NCBI GenBank assembly: GCA_017439305.1
Contig: JAFSJK010000010.1
Location: 62,001 to 126,000 of the forward strand
Direction of reading: 5' to 3'
Length of the DNA stretch: 64,000 nt
DNA from: Bacteroidales bacterium
GTDB lineage: Bacteria > Bacteroidota > Bacteroidia > Bacteroidales > UBA932
In this document: positions 32,601-42,600 of the stretch, one piece after another
Layout: every line of letters begins with the position of its first letter
How positions within the stretch are numbered: position 1 is the first letter of the stretch
Notes under the pieces: model-generated
The model's input: the letters and a program-made list of their open reading frames with translations, nothing else
What the model was told of the DNA's origin: nothing
Database searches by the model: none
Translations under genes and position numbers: made by a program

Positions 32601-33878
32601 CTATGCGGCTTTCTGCTTCTGCGGGTCCTTGAAAAGGATCATGAAGAGGATGCCCACGACGAAGGCGTAGCCGGCGAAGATGTACCAGGCAGTGGGCCAG
32701 TTGGTGGGGGTGTTGAACACGTCGCAAGCATCTACGACTGCACCGGCGGCGAGGGTGCCGATGGTGGCGCCGAGGCCGTTGGTCATGAGCATGAACAGTC
32801 CCTGGGCACTGGAGCGGATATCCGTGGTGGTGTTCTGTTCCACGTACAGGGAGCCGGAGATGTTGAAGAAGTCGAAGGCGACGCCGTAGACGATGCAACT
32901 CAGGATGAACAGCAGGACGCCCGGGAAGTCAGGGTTGCCAAGGCCGAAGAAGCCGAAGCGGAATACCCAGGCGAACATGGCGATGAGCATCACTTTCTTG
33001 ATGCCGAACTTCTTCATGCAGAACGGGATAAGCAGGATGCACAGGGTTTCGGAAGCCTGGGAGATGGCGATCAGCGCGTTGGAGTTCTTCACGGCGAAGG
33101 TGTTCGCAAGGGCCGGGTCGGCCGCAAAGGAGCCGAGGAAGGTGTTCGCATAGCCGTTCGTGATCTGGAGGGAGGCACCGAGCAGCATCGAGAAAATGAA
33201 GAAGATTGCGAACTGGCGGTCCTTGAACAGGGAGAAAGCCTTGAGGCCGAAGGCTTCGGCGAAGGACTGCTCACCGGCTGCCTTGTTCACCGGGCAGGCC
33301 GGCATCGTGAGGGCATAGCCGCAGAGGATGAGCGAAAGGATGCCCGAGGAAATCAGCTGGGTGTAGCTGTCCTGCATGGCAACGCCGCCGATGTGCACGA
33401 AGTTGGTGGCGAGCATCGAGCAGATGAAGCCGACGGTGCCGAACACGCGGATGGGCGGGAAGTCCTTGACAGGATCCATCCCTTCCTTGGTCAGGGCGTT
33501 ATAGGAAACCGAGTTCACCAGGGCGATGGTGGGCATGAAGAACGCCACGCTCAGGCTGTAGAGGATGAACAGCGGCGTGAAGGCGACGGCGTCCCCTGCG
33601 CTCATGCAATAGAAGCCGGCTCCGGCCATGAAAATGCCGGCGAGGCCGTGGCAGAGGGAAAGGACTTTTTGGGCTTCCATCTTGCGGTCGGCCAGGATAC
33701 CCATCAGGGTGGGCATGAAGATGGAGACGATGCCCTGCATCGCGAAGAACCATTTGATCTGGTTTCCGAGGCCGATGTTTCCGAGATAGCGTCCGAGTGA
33801 AGTCAGATAGGCACCCCATACGGCGAACTCCAGAAAGTTCATCAGGATGAGCTTGAGGGTGATGGGTTTGATTTTCAT
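32601..33878 (-). CDS. Nucleoside:H+ symporter, MFS (NupG-like)
   Basis: 425 residues, about twelve membrane segments. The start KLILMNFLEFAVWGAYLTSLGRYL and GIVSIFMPTLMGILADRKM, VNSVSYNAL and DFFNISGSLYVEQN are signature blocks of the NupG/XapB nucleoside transporter family. Expected to import nucleosides into the cytoplasm, which fits with the split 5'-nucleotidase that would release them outside, though the genes are far apart. A TACATTTG -7 candidate (33914-33921, minus) lies upstream, overlapping the tgt promoter region. Confidence 0.88.
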   Translation of the reverse strand: MKIKPITLKLILMNFLEFAVWGAYLTSLGRYLGNIGLGNQIKWFFAMQGIVSIFMPTLMGILADRKMEAQKVLSLCHGLAGIFMAGAGFYCMSAGDAVAFTPLFILYSLSVAFFMPTIALVNSVSYNALTKEGMDPVKDFPPIRVFGTVGFICSMLATNFVHIGGVAMQDSYTQLISSGILSLILCGYALTMPACPVNKAAGEQSFAEAFGLKAFSLFKDRQFAIFFIFSMLLGASLQITNGYANTFLGSFAADPALANTFAVKNSNALIAISQASETLCILLIPFCMKKFGIKKVMLIAMFAWVFRFGFFGLGNPDFPGVLLFILSCIVYGVAFDFFNISGSLYVEQNTTTDIRSSAQGLFMLMTNGLGATIGTLAAGAVVDACDVFNTPTNWPTAWYIFAGYAFVVGILFMILFKDPQKQKAA

Positions 33879-33913
33879 CGCACTTATGGTTTGGTTATTG
33901 TTTCAACATCACA

Positions 33914-33921
33914 CAAATGTA
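33914..33921 (-). promoter_or_regulatory. -7 element of the nucleoside transporter gene
   Basis: TACATTTG on the minus strand, 36 nt upstream of the transporter ATG, interleaved with the divergent tgt promoter. No clear -33 TTTG. Confidence 0.45.
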
Positions 33922-33933
33922 CAAAAAAATCCG

Positions 33934-33941
33934 TAACTTTG
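33934..33941 (+). promoter_or_regulatory. -7 element of the tgt operon
   Basis: TAACTTTG matches TAnnTTTG, 19 nt before the tgt ATG; no clear -33 box. Confidence 0.55.
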
Positions 33942-33960
33942 ACGGATTAAAGGAAAATAG

Positions 33961-35103
33961 ATGTTCAATTATAAACTGACTGCCCAGGATCCCCAGTGCG
34001 CCGCCCGTGCGGGCGTGATCTCGACCGACCACGGTGAGATCCACACGCCCATTTTCATGCCGGTGGGGACGGTCGGATCCGTCAAAGGCGTCTATCACAG
34101 GGATTTGGAGGAGGATATCCGGGCGGAGATCATTCTCGGAAACACCTACCACCTCTATCTGCGTCCCGGACTGGATACCCTCCGCAAGGCCGGCGGCCTG
34201 CACCGGTTCGAGCATTGGGACCGGCCCATCCTGACCGACAGCGGCGGCTTCCAGGTCTTCTCCCTGGCCCCCATCCGGAAACTGACGCCGGAGGGTTGCC
34301 GTTTCGCCTCCCACATCGACGGTTCCCGCCATACTTTCACCCCGGAGAACAACGTGGACACCCAGCGCATCATCGGGGCCGACATCGTGATGGCCCTCGA
34401 CGAATGCTGCCCCGGGGATGCGGACCTCCGTTATGCGACCAAGTCCCTGAAACTCACCCAGGGCTGGCTGGAGCGCTTCGCCCGGCACTTCGACGAAACG
34501 GAACCCCTTTACGGCTATGGCCAGACCATGTTCCCCATCATCCAGGGCTGCGTGTATCCGGAACTGAGGCGTCAGGCGGTGGAGCATGCGCTTACCCTGG
34601 ACAATGACAACCGCGGCGGCTATGCCGTCGGTGGCCTGGCGGTAGGGGAGCCTACCGAGAAGATGTATGAGATGCTGGAGATTACCTGCCCGCTCCTTCC
34701 GGTTAACAAGCCCCGGTACCTGATGGGCGTGGGTACGCCGGCGAACATCCTCGAAGGAATCGCCCGCGGCATCGACATGTTCGACTGCGTGATGCCCACC
34801 CGTAACGGACGGAACGGCATGCTCTTTACCTGGAACGGCGTCCTGAACATGCGCAACTCCAAATGGACCGACGACTTTACGGAACTGGATCCGGAAGGCA
34901 CTTCCTTCGTCGACCATTATTACACCCGTGCCTACCTCCACCATCTGTTCATCGCGAAGGAGATGTTTGCGGCGATGGTGGCGTCGGAGCATAACCTGGC
35001 CTTTTACCTGGACCTCGTCCGGACGGCCCGCCGCCACATCGAGGCGGGGGATTTCGCCGCCTGGAAGGATGTGACGGTCCGTAAGCTGATGCAACGCCTA
35101 TGA
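33961..35103 (+). CDS. tgt: tRNA-guanine (queuine) transglycosylase
   Basis: 380 residues. TPIFMPVGTVGSVKG, DSGGFQVFSL, PLYGYGQTMFPIIQG, GGLAVGEPTEKMYEMLE and FDCVMPTRNGRNG are the bacterial Tgt core with catalytic aspartates. It exchanges G34 for a queuosine precursor in tRNAs with GUN anticodons. The zinc-site region reads LDPEGTSFVDHYYTRAYLHHL: the three cysteines found in enterobacterial Tgt are absent. First gene of a tight operon tgt-lptG-dut-murF (ATGA overlap with the next gene). Confidence 0.93.
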   Translation: MFNYKLTAQDPQCAARAGVISTDHGEIHTPIFMPVGTVGSVKGVYHRDLEEDIRAEIILGNTYHLYLRPGLDTLRKAGGLHRFEHWDRPILTDSGGFQVFSLAPIRKLTPEGCRFASHIDGSRHTFTPENNVDTQRIIGADIVMALDECCPGDADLRYATKSLKLTQGWLERFARHFDETEPLYGYGQTMFPIIQGCVYPELRRQAVEHALTLDNDNRGGYAVGGLAVGEPTEKMYEMLEITCPLLPVNKPRYLMGVGTPANILEGIARGIDMFDCVMPTRNGRNGMLFTWNGVLNMRNSKWTDDFTELDPEGTSFVDHYYTRAYLHHLFIAKEMFAAMVASEHNLAFYLDLVRTARRHIEAGDFAAWKDVTVRKLMQRL

Positions 35104-36188
35104 TCGGAGTCAAGAAACTCGACCGGTATATCATCGGGAAGTTCATGGGGTCCTTCTTCGTGGCCCTGGCGCTTCTGACGGTCATCGTGATCATCTTCGA
35201 CGTGAGCGAGAAGATCGACGATTTCGTCCAGAAGGAGGCGCCCCTGCGGGCCATCATCGTGGACTATTACCTGAACTTCATCCCGTACTTCATGAACATG
35301 TACAGCCCGATGGTCGTATTCCTGACGGTGATCCTGTTCACGTCCAAGATGGCGCAGAATTCCGAGATCGTCGCGATTCTGTCGTGCGGCGTGAGTTTCC
35401 ACCGGATGATGGTCCCGTACCTTGTTTCGGCGGCTCTGGTCGCCCTGCTGTCCCTCGGACTGGGCTTGTGGGTGATTCCACGGGCGAACGTGACCCGGGT
35501 GGCCTTCGAGCAGAAATACAACCCGCGGGCCAAGGTCAAGTTCGGCCACGACATGCATTACAAGCTGGAGGACAACAAGTACGTGTACATCGAGTCCTTC
35601 AGCGGCTGGAACAATACCGCCTACAACTTCACCCTCGAGCAGATTTCCGACGAGCATCTGGTCTCGAAGCTCTCCGCCGAATCGGCCCAGTGGGACAGCC
35701 TGGCGGGGAAATGGAAGCTGAGGAACTGGTTCATCCGCGAGTACGGCGAAGGCCTGCAGGACCGGATCCGGACCGGAAAACAGCTCGATACGACCCTCAG
35801 CCTCACCATTGACGATTTCTATTACAACGAATACACCATCGAGCGCCTGGACAAGAAACAGCTCGACCAGCTCATCGATACCCAGGTCGCCCGGGGTGAC
35901 GCGACAGTGATGAATGCGCAGATGGAGAAACACCGGCGCTACTCGATGCCCCTGTCGGCCATCATCCTTACGGTCATCGGCGTCGCCCTGTGCTCCAAGA
36001 AAAAGCGGGGCGGCATGGGATGGAACATCGCCATGGGCCTGGCCCTCGGCTTCTCGTACGTCCTGTTCGAACAGTTCAGCAAGATGTTCGTCGTCACAGG
36101 CACTTTGCCGGCCGGCATCGCCACCTGGATCCCGAACATCCTGTATGCGATTATCGCTACCATCCTGTATGTCCTTGCCCCCAAGTAA
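35100..36188 (+). CDS. LptF/LptG family lipopolysaccharide export permease
   Basis: 362 residues with six predicted membrane segments: three near the N-terminus ([59 protein letters not shown]) and three at the C-terminus, around a large periplasmic beta-jellyroll. [14 protein letters not shown] at the start is the YjgP/YjgQ hallmark. It forms the inner-membrane LptB2FG exporter that extracts LPS. Its start overlaps tgt by 4 nt; dut follows 1 nt after its stop. Confidence 0.9.
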   Translation: MIGVKKLDRYIIGKFMGSFFVALALLTVIVIIFDVSEKIDDFVQKEAPLRAIIVDYYLNFIPYFMNMYSPMVVFLTVILFTSKMAQNSEIVAILSCGVSFHRMMVPYLVSAALVALLSLGLGLWVIPRANVTRVAFEQKYNPRAKVKFGHDMHYKLEDNKYVYIESFSGWNNTAYNFTLEQISDEHLVSKLSAESAQWDSLAGKWKLRNWFIREYGEGLQDRIRTGKQLDTTLSLTIDDFYYNEYTIERLDKKQLDQLIDTQVARGDATVMNAQMEKHRRYSMPLSAIILTVIGVALCSKKKRGGMGWNIAMGLALGFSYVLFEQFSKMFVVTGTLPAGIATWIPNILYAIIATILYVLAPK

Positions 36189-36189
36189 C

Positions 36190-36621
36190 ATGAAAGTGAA
36201 GATTGTCAACAAGTCCGGCCAGCCGCTGCCGGCCTATGCCACCGCGCTTTCCGCCGGAATGGATCTCCGGGCCGACCTGGAAGCCCCCGTCATCCTGGAA
36301 CCTCTCGAGCGGATCCTGGTGCCTACGGGCCTTTTCATCGCCCTTCCGGCCGGATTCGAGGCGCAGGTGCGCCCCCGCAGCGGCCTCGCCGCCAAGCACG
36401 GCGTCACCGTGCTGAACACCCCCGGCACCATCGACGCCGACTACCGGGGCGAAATCAAGGTCATCCTCGTGAACCTGTCCCATACCCCATTCACCATCGT
36501 TCCCGGCGAGCGGATCGCCCAGATGGTCGTCGCCCGTCACGAACGGGTGGAATGGGAGGAAGCGGAATCCCTGGACGAAACGGCCCGCGGTGAGGGCGGA
36601 TTCGGAAGTACTGGAAGATAA
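36190..36621 (+). CDS. dut: dUTP diphosphatase
   Basis: 143 residues, a complete trimeric dUTPase: AGMDLRADL (motif 1), [12 protein letters not shown] (2), [21 protein letters not shown] (3), [14 protein letters not shown] (4) and the C-terminal GFGSTGR (5). It hydrolyses dUTP to dUMP. ATG 36190 begins one nt after the lptG-type stop. Confidence 0.97.
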   Translation: MKVKIVNKSGQPLPAYATALSAGMDLRADLEAPVILEPLERILVPTGLFIALPAGFEAQVRPRSGLAAKHGVTVLNTPGTIDADYRGEIKVILVNLSHTPFTIVPGERIAQMVVARHERVEWEEAESLDETARGEGGFGSTGR

Positions 36622-36625
36622 TACT

Positions 36626-37921
36626 ATGGAAATCAACGAACTGTATGCTCTTTTCCTGGCCTCCAAGGGGGTGAACACGGATACCCGCACCCTGGAACCG
36701 GGACAGATCTTCGTCGCCCTCAAAGGGGAAACTTTCGACGGAAACACCTATGCCCTGAAAGCGCTGGAGGGCGGCGCGGCGTATGCTGTCGTCAATGAAT
36801 ACGTGGAGGGCGATGATTCCCGCCTGATCAAGGTCCCAGACACCCTACGCACCCTGAAGGAATTGGCCGCTTTCCATCGGCGTCAGCTGGGCATTCCTGT
36901 CATCGGCCTGACCGGTACCAACGGGAAGACGACCACGAAGGAGCTTATCCGCGAAGTCCTTTCCACCCATTATCGCGTCGCTGCGACCAAGGGCAACCTG
37001 AACAACGATATCGGCGTGCCCCTGACGGTCCTGTCTATCGGTTCCGAGGCGGAAATCGCCGTCGTGGAAATGGGCGCCAGCCATCCCGATGACATATCGG
37101 CCCTGACCTGGGTAAGCCAGCCCGACTACGGACTCATTACCAACGTGGGCAAGGCCCATCTGCTGGGATTCGGCAGCTTTGAGGGGGTCAAGAAAGCCAA
37201 GGGACAGCTATATGACTGGCTGTCGGAGCATGACGGGCAGGCCTTTGTCAATGTGGACGACGAAAACCTGTATGGCATGGCCGTCTCCCGGCCGCTGTCC
37301 ATCATCCCGTACGGGGTGGCCGGCGAGGACGCCGTCATCCTGCCCACCTCGGCCGACCAGCCTTACCTGCGGATGGAAATCGGCGGACAAGAGCTTGATA
37401 CACACCTTGTCGGGGCTTACAATTCCGCCAACGTGATGGGCGCTCTCGCCGTCGGCCGCCAGTTCGGCATCTCCCTGGAAGAGGGAATGGCCGCCATCGC
37501 CGCCTATGTGCCCTCCAACAACCGTTCGCAGATGACCCGGACGGAGCGCAATGTCGTCATCGAGGATGCCTACAATGCCAATCCCTCGTCGATGGCCGCC
37601 GCCCTGGACAATTTCGCCGCCCTGGCGGATCCGTGCAAGATCGTCATGCTGGGCGATATGCGCGAGTTGGGGGAGGATTCCGTTCAGGAGCATATCGGCA
37701 TCGTGAAGAAACTGGATACCTGCGGCTTGACCCATGCCTGCCTGGTAGGGGAGGAATTCCGGAAAGCACTGCAGGAAGCCGGAACGCCTGCCTATGTCAA
37801 GTGGTTCGCCACGTCCGACGACCTGGCCGCAGCGCTGGCCGAACGTCCCTTGACGGGTGCGACAGTCCTCGTCAAAGGCTCCAACAGCATGCGGATGGGA
37901 AAGGTCCTTCCTACGCTTTAG
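36626..37921 (+). CDS. murF: UDP-N-acetylmuramoyl-tripeptide--D-Ala-D-Ala ligase
   Basis: 431 residues. N-terminal TDTRTLEPGQIFVALKG (MurF substrate domain), ATP-binding GLTGTNGKTTTKELI (about residues 92-106), AVVEMGASHPDDI and NNDIGVPLTVL, then the C-terminal EDAYNANPSSMAAALDNF and LVKGSNSMRM. It adds D-Ala-D-Ala to the peptidoglycan precursor. Starts 4 nt after dut; ATG 36626 preferred over 36590, which would overlap dut. Stop overlaps the convergent PAP2 gene by 11 nt. Confidence 0.96.
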   Translation: MEINELYALFLASKGVNTDTRTLEPGQIFVALKGETFDGNTYALKALEGGAAYAVVNEYVEGDDSRLIKVPDTLRTLKELAAFHRRQLGIPVIGLTGTNGKTTTKELIREVLSTHYRVAATKGNLNNDIGVPLTVLSIGSEAEIAVVEMGASHPDDISALTWVSQPDYGLITNVGKAHLLGFGSFEGVKKAKGQLYDWLSEHDGQAFVNVDDENLYGMAVSRPLSIIPYGVAGEDAVILPTSADQPYLRMEIGGQELDTHLVGAYNSANVMGALAVGRQFGISLEEGMAAIAAYVPSNNRSQMTRTERNVVIEDAYNANPSSMAAALDNFAALADPCKIVMLGDMRELGEDSVQEHIGIVKKLDTCGLTHACLVGEEFRKALQEAGTPAYVKWFATSDDLAAALAERPLTGATVLVKGSNSMRMGKVLPTL

Positions 37922-38507
37922 CCGGCTCCAGCCAGCGGCGGATTACCCCGCGGCCCAAGGCGGCGGTAAACAGGCCTACCGCAATCCCGAAAACGGTTCC
38001 GACCAGGATGTCCCCGAAATAGTGGGCCGCCATCATTACGCGGCTCACCGCTACGAGGAATGCCCAAAGGAGGGCGCACCAGCCGTAAACCTTATAGTCA
38101 TGGGACGGATCGTTGAGCCGGAATCCCAGCCAGGAACAGACTGCGAATCCGAAGGCGTTGCTCGCGTGTCCGGAGAAGAAACCGAAGAAACTGTACCGGC
38201 TCAGCGGCCAGTGAAGCCCATGCTGGAGCATCCAGGTGGAATAGCACGGCCGCAGCCGTCCGATGCCGTCCTTGATGTGGGCGGAAATCTGGTCGGCCAG
38301 GACGACGGTCAGTACGCAGGACAGGATGACCACCAGCCCCTTTTTCCAACCCAGCCGGTAGATCATCATCCCCATGATGGCGCCATAGGCCGGAAACCAG
38401 ATCCGGATGTCCGAGAGGAACATCCAGAACGGGTCCGTGAATGCGGAATGGAAGCCGTTGAGCCAGAGGGTGATATCCTGGTCTATGCCGATGAGCCGCT
38501 CCAACAT
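37911..38507 (-). CDS. PAP2 family membrane phosphatase
   Basis: 198 residues, about five membrane segments. The three PAP2 motifs are present: KDGIGRLRP (K-x6-RP), FFSGHAS (SGH) and SRVMMAAHYFGDI (SR-x5-H-x3-D). Likely acts on undecaprenyl pyrophosphate or phosphatidyl phosphates at the inner membrane; the head group cannot be told. One nt after obgE, hence cotranscribed. Confidence 0.9.
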   Translation of the reverse strand: MLERLIGIDQDITLWLNGFHSAFTDPFWMFLSDIRIWFPAYGAIMGMMIYRLGWKKGLVVILSCVLTVVLADQISAHIKDGIGRLRPCYSTWMLQHGLHWPLSRYSFFGFFSGHASNAFGFAVCSWLGFRLNDPSHDYKVYGWCALLWAFLVAVSRVMMAAHYFGDILVGTVFGIAVGLFTAALGRGVIRRWLEPAKA

Positions 38508-38508
38508 G

Positions 38509-39501
38509 CTACTTGTTCAGGGCTTTCCAGAGTTCTTCCTTGAGTTCGTTCAGCCCCGTCTGCGCGACGGAGGAAATGAACACGTGCGGAATGCCCTCGG
38601 GAAGCTTTTTCTCAATCTTTTTCCGCTCCTTTTCGTCGATGAGGTCGGTCTTTGTGACCGCCAGGACGCGGTCCTTCACCAACAGTTCGGGGTTGTATTC
38701 CTTGAGCTCGTTGAGAAGGATTTCATAGCATTTGGCCACGTCCGGCTCGTCGGCGGCGACCATGAACAGCAGGACGGAGTTCCGCTCGATGTGCCGCAGG
38801 AACCGCATCCCGATGCCGCGGCCTTCGTGGGCGCCTTCGATGATGCCGGGAATGTCGGCCATGACGAAGGAACGGTCGTCATAATACTTGACGATGCCCA
38901 GGTTCGGCTCCAGGGTAGTGAAGGCGTAATTGGCGATCTTGGGCTTCGCCGAGGTGATGGCGGCGAGGAGGGTGGACTTGCCCGCGTTCGGGAACCCGAC
39001 CAGGCCGACATCGGCCAGCACCTTCAGTTCCAGGATGAACCAGCCTTCGACGCCTTCCTCACCGGGTTGTGCGTAGCGCGGGGTCTGGTTGGTGGGCGAC
39101 TTGAAATGGTCGTTGCCCCAGCCGCCGCGGCCGCCCTCGCACAGGATGTACTCCTGGCCGGGCTCTACGATTTCGGTGATGATCTCATCGGTCTCCGCGT
39201 CCTTGACGGTTACGCCGAGAGGCACTTCCAGGACGATGTCCGCCCCGTTCCTGCCCCGGCGGAGGGCCGCTCCGCCCGGGTCGCCGTTCTCCGCCCGCAC
39301 GACCTTCCGGTAGCGCAGGTGGATGAGCGTCCAGAACTGCGGGTTCGCCCGAAGGATGATGTGTCCGCCGCGTCCGCCGTCGCCGCCGTCCGGACCGCCC
39401 TTGGGTACATATTTCGCCCTGTGCAGATGCATCGACCCGGCTCCGCCGTGTCCGCTCGCACAGAAGATTTTCACGTAGTCTATGAAATTCGATTCGGCCA
39501 T
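38509..39501 (-). CDS. obgE: GTPase Obg
   Basis: 330 residues. The Obg domain ([19 protein letters not shown] start, then [18 protein letters not shown] and GGRGGWGN) spans about 1-158; the G domain has GFPNAGKST (G1), DIPGIIEGA (G3), TKTDL (G4). It is a ribosome-associated GTPase in assembly and stress control. ATG 39501 is chosen over a TTG at 39522 because a TATCTTTG -7 element lies at 39520-39527. No long C-terminal extension. Confidence 0.95.
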   Translation of the reverse strand: MAESNFIDYVKIFCASGHGGAGSMHLHRAKYVPKGGPDGGDGGRGGHIILRANPQFWTLIHLRYRKVVRAENGDPGGAALRRGRNGADIVLEVPLGVTVKDAETDEIITEIVEPGQEYILCEGGRGGWGNDHFKSPTNQTPRYAQPGEEGVEGWFILELKVLADVGLVGFPNAGKSTLLAAITSAKPKIANYAFTTLEPNLGIVKYYDDRSFVMADIPGIIEGAHEGRGIGMRFLRHIERNSVLLFMVAADEPDVAKCYEILLNELKEYNPELLVKDRVLAVTKTDLIDEKERKKIEKKLPEGIPHVFISSVAQTGLNELKEELWKALNK

Positions 39502-39519
39502 GATGATCCGCTTTGCCTG

Positions 39520-39527
39520 CAAAGATA
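39520..39527 (-). promoter_or_regulatory. -7 element of the obgE-PAP2 transcript
   Basis: TATCTTTG on the minus strand, 18 nt upstream of ATG 39501. No clear TTTG -33. Confidence 0.55.
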
Positions 39528-39568
39528 CCGTTTTTTTCGGAATGGGTGGAAGAATCGAAAAATAATCC

Positions 39569-39576
39569 TAAATTTG
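39569..39576 (+). promoter_or_regulatory. -7 element of the surface-lipoprotein operon
   Basis: TAAATTTG matches TAnnTTTG, 35 nt before the ATG of the first lipoprotein gene; -33 box not clear. Confidence 0.5.
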
Positions 39577-39611
39577 TAGTAACTGCAATTTGATAACCTA
39601 TTCATCTAATA

Positions 39612-42600
39612 ATGAAAAGAATCCTGCTTTTCTTATTCCCGTTTCTTCTCCTTGCGGTTGCGGTATCGTGTTCGCAGATAGGGGAGAAGGAGATTGCCGT
39701 GGAGTCTGTCACCCTGAGTCAGCCCACGGCCGAGATGCTGATCGGGGAAACCATCAAGCTGGTGGCAACCGTCCTGCCGGGCAATGCTTCGGACAAGTCC
39801 GTGAACTGGGCTTCGTCCAAACAGTCCGTGGCGACGGTGACTCCCTTCGGCGAAGTCAAGGCCTTGGAAGTGGGAACGTCCACCATTACGGCGTCCTGCA
39901 GCGGAAAATCCGCCACATGTGTGGTTACGGTGTCCAAGGGTGCCGTCAAAGTCGTATCCGTTACCTTGGACCGGTCGGATTGCAAGCTGTCGGTAGGCGA
40001 TGAGATTGTTCTCACGGCAACCGTAGCCCCGGACAACGCAACGGACAAGGCGGTCAGCTGGCAAAGTTCGAATCCCCTGGTCGCCAGCGTCGACCAGGGC
40101 GGTAGGGTGAAAGGTCTCTCGGAAGGAAAGGCTACCGTCACCGCAACGGCGGGCGGCCAGTCGGCCAGTTGCGAGGTGACGGTTTCCCAGGATGTGATTC
40201 CCGTCGCTTCGGTCGGATTGGACCGCACGTCGGTCACGCTGGAAGAAAAGCAGCGTACCCAGCTGATCGCAACGGTCAGTCCCGGTGACGCTACGGACAA
40301 GACCGTTACGTGGTCCACGTCCGATCCTTCTGTTGCGACGGTGGACCAGGAAGGCTGGGTGACGGCGGTCAAGGAAGGAAGCGCCACCATCACGGCGAAG
40401 GCCGGCGCGCAGTCCGCAAAATGCAGCGTTACCGTCCAGAACAAGGTAATCCACGTTACTTCGGTTTCCATCAACAAGTCCAGCCTGCAGCTGACGAAGG
40501 GGCAGTCGGAAACCCTGACAGCTACGGTCAGCCCCTCGGATGCCACGGACAAGACCGTCACATGGAGCAGTTCAGACGCAACGATCGCCAGCGTGACCAA
40601 GGATGGCAAGGTGACGGGCCTCAAGGGCGGCAGTGTCACCGTGACGGCGAAGGCCGGTGAAAAATCGGCGGAATGCAGTGTCACCGTGACCGTTCCGGTC
40701 GAGGATGTCTCCCTGGACCGCACCAGCGTGACCCTGGAAGAAAAGCAGACCACGACGCTGGTCGCGACGGTCAGTCCTTCCGATGCCACGGACAAGACGG
40801 TATCCTGGTCATCATCCGACAGCGATGTCGCAACGGTGGACCAGAACGGCAAAGTGACGGCTATAAAGGAAGGTGTCGCAACTGTCAAGGCGGAAGCGGG
40901 CGGCAAGTCAGCCACCTGTTCCGTCACGGTCAGCAAGGCCGTGGTGCCGGTTTCTTCCATCAGCCTGGATGTGAGCCGTCTGGACCTGGTGATCGGCGGC
41001 ACGGCCACCCTGACGGCCACGGTAGCTCCGGATGACGCTACGGACAAGACCGTTACTTGGAGCAGCACGGATGCGACGGTCGTCAGCGTGGACCAGAAGG
41101 GCAAGGTGACGGCCCTGAAGGGCGGTACGGCAACGATTACGGCCAAAGCCGGCGAGAAGTCGGCCAATGCCCTGGTCGACGTGATGGAAGTGACGCCTGC
41201 TGCCCTGGAAGTGGACGGAGAAGGGGAGAATTTCGATGTCACGGTCATCACGACCCGCTCCTATCACGTGAGTTCCAAGCCGGATTGGATTACGGAGAAA
41301 TCCGTGGAGAAACAGGTCCATCATTTTGAAGCGGCTCCCAACGATAAGACGGAGGAAAGGACCGGCATCATCGTCTTCTGTGATGATGTGGGTTCCTGCA
41401 TCCCCTGCGAAGTGACGCAGAAGGGCAACTTCGGACTGGCCTTGACCCCCGAGGAACTCACTTTTGAGCTGGAAGGTGGGGAGGGCACTCTCAGTGTCGT
41501 TACTGCGCTGAACTGGACGGCTTCTTCCAACGCCTCCTGGTGCCGGATCTCTCCCGCGAGCGGCTCCGGAAAGGGAACCGTGAAGGTGACGGTCGACGAG
41601 TATCGGGTGGTCGGCGACCGCAATGCCGTCATTACGGTCAAAGCCGGAGACGTCGTCCGTACGGTCAGCATCTCCCAGCACGGTGTCATTCCGTTCTCCG
41701 TTTCTCCCGCCTCGGTGGATCTGGGAGAAGAGGGCGGCAGTTTCGAAGTGACGGTGTCCGGTTCCTATGGGTATCACGTCAGCGGAATGCCCGATTGGAT
41801 CAGCCAGACCTCCGTCAAGGACAGGGTCCATACGTTCCAGGCGACGGCCAATTCCGCACTGGAGGTACGCAGCGGGGTGGTTACTTTCTGCGATGACGAA
41901 GGAACCTGCCTGTCTGTCTTCGTGCAGCAGGCCGCCCACCTCCGTGGACCGGACGAAGTGGACTGGTCCAAAGAGTTCTACCACCGCTCCCTGTTCATGC
42001 GCTTTACTGCTACCTGGTGCGGATGGTGTCCGCGGATGGCCTCCGCCGCGAAACTGGCCCAACAACAGAATCCGGGCAAGATCGAGGCGCTCAGCCTGCA
42101 CGGAAGCGGGAGCAATCTGGTATTCCAGGCCGGCAGTACGCTGGAAAACACCTATGGCATCACCGGCTATCCGAGCGGCGTAATGGACGGCCGGAAGCGG
42201 ATTGCCAACTATGAGATGGAGACGTCGGCCAGCTACATTTCCGAGGCCCTCAGGCAGCGGGAGGCGGCCTATCCCACCGTTTCCGCGATCGGATGGACCT
42301 CTTCCTTCTCCGGCCAGAAACTGTCCCTCGAAACCTATGTCTTCATCAAGGAACCGGGTAACTACAAGTACACGGTCCTGCTGGTGGAGGACGATATCGT
42401 CGGCTATCAGGCCGATTATGAAAACGGAGACCATCAGGATTATCACCACACAGGAATCGCCCGGGTGGCGGTGACCAGCATTTCCGGTGAGGCATTCTCG
42501 ACCTCGTCCTCCAATACGGTGAAGACCAAGTCCTTCACAGTCAATCTTCCTTCTTCCTATAAGAAGGAGAATCTCCGGATCCTCGTCTACGTGCAGCGGG

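Noticed and set aside
39719-41251. A 510-codon antisense frame with internal repeats, and a CRISPR-like periodic pattern
   Set aside because: The periodicity comes from the Big_2-encoding repeats on the plus strand; units are about 250 nt without short conserved repeats and spacers.
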